From assembly GCA_009760855.2 (NCBI GenBank), contig WPIO01000116.1, positions 1,182,501-1,246,500 of the forward strand: 64,000 nucleotides of DNA, written 5' to 3'. A program made the translations under genes and the position numbers. Origin of the DNA: Cristatella mucedo (taxonomy: Eukaryota; Bryozoa; Phylactolaemata; Cristatellidae). Numbering within the stretch: position 1 is the first letter of the stretch; every line of letters begins with the position of its first letter. Under the pieces are notes generated by a model. That model was not told the DNA's origin. It was given only the letters and a program-made list of their open reading frames with translations, and did no database searches. Shown here in pieces: positions 55,518 through 64,000 of this stretch.

Positions 55518-57639
55518 ACACCATCGGCTTATTAACAACGAATATTTGTACAAATTAGTCGCTGCATGAGTTTTTACCGATGATATAAAATTGAGTGATT
55601 AAATTTAGTAAATATAATTGTGGATTCCCTCTAATTTCAACTATTTCCGCGATTTAAGCTGTTATTACTGCATCCACCGTCTGCCCTCATATGGTGCAGC
55701 CAGGCTTGGTTAGCTTTCTCTTAAGCCCTAAATGAATTCCGGTACATTGGGAAAGATAGAGCTGAGGTGATAACAAGGGAAATTCGCCACAGACTCTGAA
55801 GCTCGGAGTATTGCTGAGTGTAAGGAATATTAATAGTCCAAGCATATTACGATCATTAAGTAGATTAGCACCGACACAGTCTGTTAGGTAACTTATTTTG
55901 GCAACATAACTGCTTGGATCGACTGCCAATAATTTGAACTTATGACGACTTAAGTGAAGAGAATCTACCGCGAAAAGATTAAATGATAAATAATTTAGTC
56001 CCGTGATGGAGAAACAGACGGTTCGGGCTGAAGAATGAGCTGCAACGATGTGCATGTTCATTTGCAGCCGGTGAGCTATGTTTTATATTGCAGAGCTTGC
56101 ACCAAGCTTGTCACTCAGCCGTCCTGCTGTGGCTCAGGTTATGGACCCGTTTATCTTTGCTTCTGCTTAAACTCGGCGTTAACCATAAAATTACTACATT
56201 ACTATCCAGGAGCGATAAGTTAGATTACATTAAAAGTACCACAGTAACTACCTGTGAGTGTGTATAAACGTTACACCCAGTGTAAGAAGTGCTTTGTTTG
56301 GGCTTGTGGGTCTGGGTGTGCATGCTGGCTCTCGCAGTGGCTATGTGTTCACTTATATGCACGTGCGAGTGTGTGTCAGTGTGTGTAAGATTGATTTGTC
56401 AGATGCAGATGTTGGTTGAGTCTGTTCAGGAGCTTCATGCTCAGCAGAACAGGACCCCACAGCCTTGCTTGCTAGAGGTAAGGACCTTAACAGCAGTCAC
56501 TGACTTAAAATGGCCTAACCCTAGGATCAAACAGGGTGTTATATCCACTACAACGCAATCATTTTTTAAACTCATTTGACATAGCGTTCTACTGCTTCCA
56601 CTGAGACTACTCATACTATGTGGTACCACCTCATACCACACAACAAGCACTGTGATCAACCACTAACGTCGGCACCTGTTTGCTTTTGTAAACTTAGGAG
56701 CTCATAGAATGGCCTTCGGTCGAAACCAGTGTTTCTCAACTTGCAAGTCGACATCACTTTAGGGGCTGATCAAAGATTTTACAGGGTTAGCCTAAGACCA
56801 TCGGATAGCACCCATCTCAGCATTTTGCACACAAACATGTTATATAGGGTGTCGCCACATCATGAGAAACTTTATTAAAGGATCTCGGCAGTCGATCGGT
56901 TGGTCTATGATTATCCTAAAGCCGAAGACAAGACATACCTACATGTTAAAAAAATGCACACCTTATTAGGTTGCAGCGTTCTGAAAGACCCTCGCCTTCC
57001 GGTTTTTGTACGGCTGCCAGACTTTAAAAATCTCCATCGTTGCTGATCTCACCATAAACCGAATGTTTTTTCTGCCTTAAACCGATATCGATTACAGTTT
57101 TTAGATAGAAAGGTGTCGTGACCGATTTAAACAGTATATTAGAAACAGTATACTACCTTTTCTTACCTCCTTCGGTGAATTTAAAAGATGCTCCTTTGTT
57201 TTCTATGATAACAATATGCCACTGTTATCCGTAATGTTTCACAATAGCTTCTAAGATCTCTAACATTCTAGCAATTCATTATTTTAAATTTCCGGTTTAT
57301 CCATTTTTTGGTCCAAAGCATTTAGTTTCCTTCGAGCACTGAACGTTTTAAATTCATCCTATAATCAATTTAACGCCCATTTTATCGATTTTGAAAAATT
57401 AATAATTCGTAACCTGCTGTGGTTCTTATTTTAAGTATTCAATATGAAAATTCTAAGATAACTTACTCGATCGTCTTCGGCGAAGTTTTTCTATCCAAAA
57501 CTTGGTTCATTCATTGTCTTTCATCTTAACCGGTAAGCATGGCTACAGGCATTGAGTTATAATCAAATTCTAAATATAAAAGCAACTGTTGTGAACTAAT
57601 GCACGAGGCCCAAAAAACAGGATCTGTGAAACAGCAGTT
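55518..57639. other. Unassigned region
   Basis: 56010-56170 resembles 30740-30910 (low-copy repeat). 56280-56400 is TG-rich. Other open frames (55687-56061 minus strand, 56289-56579 plus strand) show no domain. Confidence 0.3.
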
Positions 57640-57950
57640 TGTCTTCCCCCTCCTATTTTAAGGCACTGAACATGAAAACCGCAACTCCAGCTTTTAATAA
57701 GAAAGCCAAGAGCTTAGGTACTGAGAAGGTGGGGGCTCAAATCAAGTATTAGAATGCCAAAGGTTTTACTTAGTGAGATATTCATTACATCGGTTTTCAA
57801 TAAAAAGGTGACGAGTCTTTGCAGGTATTCATTCGGAGATTAGATCCATATCTGTGTTTTTACATTAACAGGGAATCAATCTTTAGGAATTGGATAACCA
57901 TGGCCAAGTCAAACTTGCCTCGTATAACGTTGGGAACTTGGTCTGGTGTT
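57640..57950 (+). repeat. Fragment of the zinc-finger block 3' flank
   Basis: AAGGCACTGAACATGAAAAC resembles 22237-22260 and 30145-30165. GGGGGCTCAAATCAAG, GAATGCCAAAGG and ATAACGTTGGGAACTTGGTC resemble 11170-11390. A stray piece of the same block type lies far from the others. Confidence 0.4.
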
Positions 57951-57954
57951 GAGG

Positions 57955-58600
57955 TCTGGGTTGGGAACTTAGTCTGGCAGAGCCGATTTTGACCTTCAGT
58001 CTTTTAATTTCTGAAACAAGCATAGCTAGGCTCTAACTAATAAGTTGGTTGTGACAAAGTTAATTTGAGGACATTTACTGCCGTCCGCGTGTGGTTGTCA
58101 TTCATACATGCATCCAGGTAGTTGAGATAAGTCGATTTTCTTGATGGCTGGGAGGGACTGAATTAGAAGTACAACTTACTGCTGTCCTTATAGAGCTCAA
58201 AGCCAAGATATTGCTTGTCGGCCACATCCGAAAGGGGGATAATATAAGCTGTGAAAAGAGCTGGACCTAACACGGAGCCCTGAGGTACCCGTTATTCATA
58301 GGTGGTGATATCGCTTGATCTTTGTTCATTTACATCGATACTATGGAGTCTTCCACTGAGATAGAACCTTAACCAATGCACTTTAGTGCCTGTGATGCAC
58401 AGGCGAGGTGAGAGAGGCTCTAGAAGAACTTGGTGATCGATAGTATCATAAACCACCAAAAGATCCAGCAAAAGAAGCAGAGCTTCTCCACTTATCTTAG
58501 TTTCTGAGCCTAGAAACTAAAGGTCCGATCTCTAAATGATGTCAGATTTGTGAGAGCTACGGACAGTCGTCTAGGTTCCGAAACGTGGGTGGTCAGGTGA
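57955..58600 (-). mobile_element. L2-like LINE reverse-transcriptase fragment, minus strand
   Basis: The minus-strand translation shows LLLLLDLLVVYDTIDHQVLL (RT motif A region; first catalytic Asp present), FYLSGRLHSIDVNEQRS, VPQGSVLGPALFTAY and then FELYKDSSKLYF, where the Y-A-D-D box has become YKDS. KVKIGSARLS, the connection-region motif, ends it. One stop precedes VPQG. Inactive. Confidence 0.75.
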
Positions 58601-59337
58601 TTTTACGGGTGGAACAGTAGATCTGATATAGGCTGCACCAATAAAATGAAGTGGTGTCATTTTATCTACAGTGTGTGAGCCAGCCTCCTCTGCTAAAATA
58701 ACCTGTGAATCTCGAAACCGCAAGACACTTGACATCAATGCTGTCCTTGCAAGTATATGTTATTCGCCTTTGCTAATCATTCCTCCCTCTGGTATGTCAT
58801 CAATGGTAAATAGCTACAACACGACACTAGTGGACATGCTTGACGAGTTTGCACCACTGACTAAGCCCACTGTGGGCCCTTGCACTGACGGCCAATGGTT
58901 TACCACAGACATTAAACCAGCTAGGCCTAATAGGCCCAAGCTTAAAAAACATACAAAAGATCGGATCTGACTGTCTATCGACAGGCATGCAAGGACTACT
59001 GGAGTTTGTACCAATCAATCTTAGCAACGGCCAAGTCTACTTTCTATAAAAACATTGTGGAATCAAAGGTGCACAGTCCAAAAATGCTGATGTCAACGAT
59101 CAACCGTCTCCTCAACCACTTCCAGATTATCTCTTTCCCTGATGATCCTTGTGATGATCTAGCCGATCGCTTCTCTCGATTCTTTATCCCAAAGATTGAC
59201 AAGATCAGGGGCCCATCCCTGCAATGACACCAACGCCCCTAGAATGCTGCTCCGGGATTCCTGGCTGCACTTCAATGTCTACAATAAAGCAGGTCACTGA
59301 TGACCTCGTCCGGGAGGTCATATCCCTTTCAAAGAAG

Positions 59338-59515
59338 ACAACAAGTACTTTGGACCCTATTCTGACTGTTAAAGACAACAAGTACTTTGGACCCTATTCT
59401 GACTGTTGAAGACAACAAGTACTTTGGACCCTATTCTGACTGTCGAAGACAACAAGTACTTTGGACCCTATTCTGACTGTCGAAGACAACAAGTACTTTG
59501 GACCCTATTATTACT
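59338..59515. repeat. 37-bp minisatellite inside beta element 1, five units
   Basis: AAGACAACAAGTACTTTGGA, followed by CCCTATTCTGACTGT, is repeated with ACAAGTAC at 59341, 59378, 59415, 59452 and 59489, exactly 37 bp apart and almost identical. It expands codons of the RT N-terminal region (KKTTSTLDPI). 37 is not a multiple of three, so the reading frame is lost. Confidence 0.95.
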
Positions 59516-60101
59516 GTCCTGCTTCTACGTTGCATTGATCTGCTGCTGCAATGCATTAAAAAAGTTGTTAACTTGTCATTAGCTTCAGGTCATGTCTCAG
59601 CACCTGTCAATAAAGCTGTTTTCAGGCCACTTTTCTAGAAAGCGACACTAGACCGAGAGAACTTGAGCAACCACTTTCAGCCGACTTTGCGGTCTACCAT
59701 TCCTGTCAAAGACACTGGAGCTGGTGGTGGCGGACCAGCTAGACTCATATATCGCAAATTCCACACTGGCAAGAAAGTTTTAGTCTGGCTTTAGAGCTAA
59801 TCATTCCGCAGAATCAGCATTGCTTGGGGTGTACAACGACTTACTTATGAAATTAGCCATGGGTAAAGTAGCTATGCTTTTTTTGCTCGATTTTCGGCAG
59901 CTTTTGATACTATCGATCGCAAAGTTCACGTAGAGCCCCTCTAATCTCACCTGGGCATCACTGCTCTTCAATTATTCAGGTCCTATCTCAGTGGGAGACT
60001 CCTGATCATTGACCTGAATGGACAAAGATTTTCTGAGAAACCTCTGATATATGGGGTACCTCAGGCCTTCGTGCATGGTCCGGTTCTTTCACGGTTTTTG
60101 C

Positions 60102-60187
60102 TCTCCCTCTTGCTGATCAGATAGCCAAGCACAATCTAGGCATCTCTCCCTCTTGCTGATCTGATAGCCAAACACAATCTAGGCTTT
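60102..60187. repeat. 43-bp tandem duplication
   Basis: TCTCCCTCTTGCTGATCAGA followed by TAGCCAAGCACAATCTAGGC is repeated at 60145 with a few differences, between the RT motifs of beta element 1. Confidence 0.9.
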
Positions 60188-60998
60188 CATTTCTATGCGC
60201 TTGACACTCAGTTGAACTATCGCTTTCGTCCCTCCCAGCCTTTGAGACCCTCGAAACTTCTCAAATTACGTGTTGCATATAATGATGACATCTATACATA
60301 CATAGACGCAGCTATTCTAAAACTGTGCAACAATAAAGCTTACTCAATAGTTGTGGTAAAACCAAGTGTGATTCAGATATTGGAAAGGCTGAAGCTGAAA
60401 ATCGGTTCTGCCAGCATGTCACCCGTTGAATCAGCTCGAAACCTAGGTGCCAGGCTCCAAAGTGACCTCTCGTAAGGCGACCACACCAGCTCCACAATCA
60501 ATGCAGCCTACTTTCTTCCCTGCTCTAGATAGCGGCCTCGGGCAATGCCTAGCTCACTGTGGACCTTTACCTGATTTATCGCTGATATCTTCAGTCATTC
60601 TGCTCGCAGTGACTCTTTATGAGCTGTCCTCGGATATGCTACACATTACAGGACCTGCTTAGCATATGGTGAGGTGTCGCCATGAGTCGATACCTACTGG
60701 CTGGCTTTTTTCGGCGGGTCAGTGACGACCTTCCTACATCCTGAGTTCGCACTATCAAAAGCCTGGCTATCAAAACTAGAACCCGTATGTTTAAAGCACC
60801 GAATAGTACTAGTTTGGGTAGTAGCCCTCCTATCGTAGCCCAGCACGTTTTTAAACGTCGACCAGCACTCCTCATTAAGGCCCAATTCAAATTCGAAGGG
60901 CCTAGGTCTGTGGAACTCGCTTACACAATTCTTAAGCAACGACGACTATTCTCGTACTGCCGACTATGGCACATTCTTTATAGCTGTCCTGAGCTGCT

Positions 60999-61067
60999 AC
61001 GTGGCGGTATGATTAACGTGTTGGATCAATTTTGGTTTGATCCAACACGTTAATCATACCGCCACGT
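60999..61067. repeat. Perfect inverted repeat, 31-bp arms, 7-bp loop
   Basis: Left arm 60999-61029 (ACGTGGCGGTATGATTAACG...) and right arm 61037-61067 (...TAATCATACCGCCACGT) are exact reverse complements around TTTTGGT. It sits exactly at the junction of two LINE fragments. The right arm is normal LINE endonuclease-region sequence. Confidence 0.97.
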
Positions 61068-63540
61068 CGGTGGGCATATTCTAGATGTTGCGATCACTAA
61101 TGATGTCCACCCCACTGACCGTCTCAGATGATTGTTCAGTCTCGTTTCCTGTTCCTGCTCCCTTGTACATGCAGGTTGCTGATGTCGAACTTTTCAAACA
61201 ACGTAGCATACAAAGCATTGACACAAGCAAGTTTTCGAAATCTGTTTGGGATGCTATATTCTTGATCTGCATTCAGACTCGACACGCAGCCTCGATAGAT
61301 TCACTGATGCAATGAACATGATACTCATGACAACATGAATGCTCTTGCCAAGCATGTTCCCGTTCATTCTATCCGTGTTCAAATCGTAGGTATTTCTTTA
61401 AATTTACAAAAAACTCCTCATGGTATGCCGGGTTAAACACAGGCTGAACGTCCTGTCAGAAATAAAGGATCTGATGCAGATCTAGCGGATTTCACAGACT
61501 TCCTTCAAGTTTACACCATAAAGCTTAAAGAAATCAGGGCTTATTTTTTCATCCGAAAGCGGAATTCATGCCAGTCGGACACTAAACAGATTTAAAAGAC
61601 AGTAAACCATTTACTGGGCAATGCTGTGAAGTCTGACACCCCAGATATTAAGGGCTCAGCCGAAAGATTTTCAGCCTTTATTTATTTTTAAATAGCTCAC
61701 ATTCATGCCTCCCTTAAGTTCCCTCCGACTAAAGCAATCGCGGTTCCTCAACCTGCGACCTTCCTTAAAAGGTTATCCGATGCTTCTGCATGCTATCTTG
61801 CTACCTTAATAAGGTCAAGCAAAAAGAGCTCGTCTCCTGAAGACCCTATTCCCTCATCTCTGTGGTCTTCACTAGCAGACCAGCTTAGCTCTGCCATAAC
61901 CGAGATTTTTAATGCTTCTCAGGGAAAAGGGGTCGTCCACAAGTCCTTTAAATCTGAGGTAGTTGGAGCAATATTAAAAAACCCTAGATTAGATGCAGAG
62001 GTCCTTGAAAACTATCGCTTAGTTTCCCATCTTCCTTTCTTGTCAAAGATTCTTGAAAATTTGTTACTAAGCAGCTGGTAAAGCACACTGAAAAGAATTA
62101 AATGCCGGAAACGTTACGAAAAGGGTTTGACAGGCAGCACTCTACTGAAAATGCTCTCCTCCATGTTAACGATGACATTCCATGTGGCAACTACGATGTG
62201 AATGTCACTGCCCTAGCTCTGCTACATCTGTCAGGTACCTTCAGCAACATTGATTGTTACGTTCTACTTGAACGATTGAGAATAGTGATTGGTCTGGCTG
62301 AGTAGGCACTAGGGTGGTTTAAATCGTACTTCTCTGATGGTGTTGAATCCGTGTTGTGTTGGTGTCAGTTCAGGCGTCAGGTCTCACACATAAGACTGGT
62401 CACCTGTGAGTCCCTCAATGGTCCATACTCGGTAACTTTCTGTTACCCTTGTGTACTGAACCTCTGTGAAAAGTGATTATGGCCAATAGAATAGGTTATT
62501 ATTTTTGCGGTGACAATACTCAGCTGTATTTATCATTCAAATCGTCGGAATCAGCTGCAGCGACTTAGAAACTGAATCCTTGCATTGACGACATGCCATG
62601 CTGGATGTCGGAAAACATTTCCAAACATACTGATGATGGAACTGAACTGATACTTATAGTATGTTCTATGCGTATGGCTGGATTAAAAGCCTTTGCTATT
62701 CTGATAGGTCATGCTGTTGTGCGACCACCACGTGCTCAAAATCTAGGTTTCGTTTTGACAGCTGCCTCAATTTTAAATGCTTCATTCAGAACACCGCTAG
62801 TATAGCTAGCCATTACGTCCTATCCCTCTCAAAGATTATCAGGTGTCTTCTACAGTGGATTGCTAATACGTCAACTAGCTTCTTAGTTTTGTCTCTGCTT
62901 GATCATTGCAATTCCCATGTGGCTGTGCTACCGAAGACAGAAACTACGCCAGTGCAGCTGACTATGAATATGGCTGCAAGAGTAGTCTTCAAGTCCCAGG
63001 TGTTTGAGCTCGTGTCTCCAACGCTAAAAGCGCTAGAATGGATGCCGATCGGGTGACTGATACAGAGCAAGGTTCTTACACTGACTCACGAGACCAGTCT
63101 CGGCTTGGCTTTATGGTACCTTGCTGAACTGCTGCACAAAATTCAGCCTCTCCATACCGTCAGCTGCTGAGTGAACAATAAGTTGACTGTTCCATTCCTC
63201 GATTCAAAGACCGTTGGCAACAGATGCTTTGGCTCTGCAGGTCCTAGACTATGGAAATCGCATCCACACTTCTTCTTCTACTAAAACCACTCTCCTGCAG
63301 CCGAATGTTTCTGATGCTCTTCAGAGTCCTGAGCTGCTATGCCCATGCTACCCACTACCTCCACTGCTCTCCTGACCCTGCTGTGGTTCCCACTTTCTCT
63401 TTCCTGCGTGAGACGTAGTCCATAGGCTACCGAAAGCCTACCGAAAGCTGCTTAGGCTGTGAGTGTGCTATTGAAAACTTTCCTGCTTTACACCCACATA
63501 TTCGTAAAGGTCGTGTTCAGTTAAAGACTGAGATACATTA
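61030..63540 (+). mobile_element. L2-like LINE family beta, dead element 2
   Basis: Begins in the endonuclease C-terminus (GHILDVAITND, about 61071-61103). Then linker (61860-62000), ENYRLVSHLPFLSKILEN (62008-62061), FDRQHSTENALLHVNDD, LLHLSGTFSNIDCYVLLERL (motif A, with catalytic Asp replaced: the expected L-D-x-S-A-A-F-D-T-I-D reads LHLSGTFSNID), and FCGDNTQLYLSF (about 62507-62542) in place of F-Y-A-D-D. FLVLSLLDHCNSHVAVLPK, LTMNMAARVVFKS and LKALEWMP follow near 62880-63050, then a 3' region with GCTGCTTAGGCTGTGAGTG and end GAGATACATTACATTACC. Catalytic residues are lost and frames broken. Confidence 0.8.
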
Positions 63541-63544
63541 CATT

Positions 63545-64000
63545 ACCACTTACAAGCAGGCAAGAACTTAAAGGTACCCAGATACAAAAGTTAGTGAAAC
63601 GACTTTGAAATCGATGCACAACAGGAATGAATATCGGTCGGCGAGAATTATTGAGATTATCATATCATAGCAACTATGTTGCTTATGACCGAAAAGTTAA
63701 ATAGGAAATTTTCTTTCCAGATTCAACCGCTTGATTGCATGATCAAGACAAATGCTGACTGTCTGATCGGGAAGTACTTTGCAAGCAACAGAGATCGCAA
63801 GCTCAGTCGACGATGGACCTTTTATGTGCCTTAATAATGACCAACCTATCTAAGGGCACCATTCAACAATAATCATTTCATTGTTTTAATCCTGAACTAA
63901 CCAGATTTGTAGTAAAGCTATAGAAGTATATTTATTTGAAATTAATTACTCTTTCCTCATGTCTTGCCAACTGTAAATGGAATTGCGAGAAACATGTGCT
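63545..64000. other. Unassigned sequence at the window end
   Basis: No recognisable gene, repeat or RNA. Confidence 0.3.

Larger units (their letters stand above)
58660..60999 (+). mobile_element. L2-like LINE family beta, dead element 1
   Basis: Linker region VNSYNTTLVDMLDEFAPLTK (58806-58865), RT N-terminal region, then a 37-bp repeat expansion (59338-59515). Motif A follows as LLDFSAAFDTIDRKV (59880-59930), then FRSYLSGRLLIIDLN, GVPQAFVHGPVL, and FHFYALDTQLNYRF (60187-60230), where the active-site YADD is YALD. GSASMSPVESARNLG (about 60404-60448) and a decayed C-terminus to GAGCTGCTA at 60999 follow. Frames shift many times. The endonuclease domain is missing. The 3' end is cut at the inverted repeat, where the next element starts. 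Confidence 0.8.

Noticed and set aside
58660-63540. A functional LINE
   Set aside because: Both beta elements have altered YADD boxes (YALD, CGDN), many frameshifts and no complete endonuclease domain.

Overview
The window is nuclear DNA from a metazoan, most likely a repeat-rich invertebrate; I cannot place the lineage more finely. The pointers are C2H2 zinc-finger exons with phase-matched GT-AG introns, several L2-like (CR1-superfamily) LINE fragments, tRNA-derived SINEs, a Tc1/mariner relic and long TG microsatellites. Almost everything is paralogous or mobile, and only one gene looks intact.

Layout. From about 0.5 to 30 kb there are three diverged copies of one ancestral block (I 0.48-11.4 kb, II 16.4-22.7 kb, III 23.0-30.0 kb). 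Each carries an upstream conserved element, an old SINE, then the exons of a four-finger C2H2 protein. The copy in block I (gene A, CDS exons between 5553 and 9810, 278 codons) is open throughout. Copies B (block II) and C (block III) each have a stop just inside the finger exon. A younger 1.73 kb segmental duplication (1824-4205 and 11438-13172) repeats the upstream element; its first copy was later hit by a 5'-truncated L2. At 13.17-14.03 kb lies a foreign-looking AT-rich island with a broken PD-(D/E)XK nuclease reading frame. From 14.0 to 16.0 kb is a pile of LINE fragments.

From 32.4 to 35.4 kb is a tandem array (about 692 bp period) of decayed finger exons related to gene B. From 37 to 44.6 kb further decayed relatives occur, together with an L2 3' portion and SINEs. 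From 45.7 to 46.3 kb is a Tc1/mariner transposase relic, and at 46.7 kb a (TA)n(TG)n tract. From 48 to 53.8 kb are LINE tails, SINEs and unassigned sequence. At 54.6-55.1 kb is a 21-bp minisatellite open in several frames. From 57.9 to 63.5 kb is a cluster of dead L2-like RT fragments, including a 37-bp minisatellite and a perfect 31-bp inverted repeat at a LINE/LINE junction.

How it fits together. A zinc-finger gene was multiplied by segmental duplication, and its copies diverged at the DNA-contacting -1 position of every finger. LINEs and SINEs landed before and after the duplications and can be used to order them. The strongest leads are the -1 position pattern, the AT-rich nuclease island, the conserved upstream element with an orphan copy, and the SINE that shares its 3' end with the resident L2.
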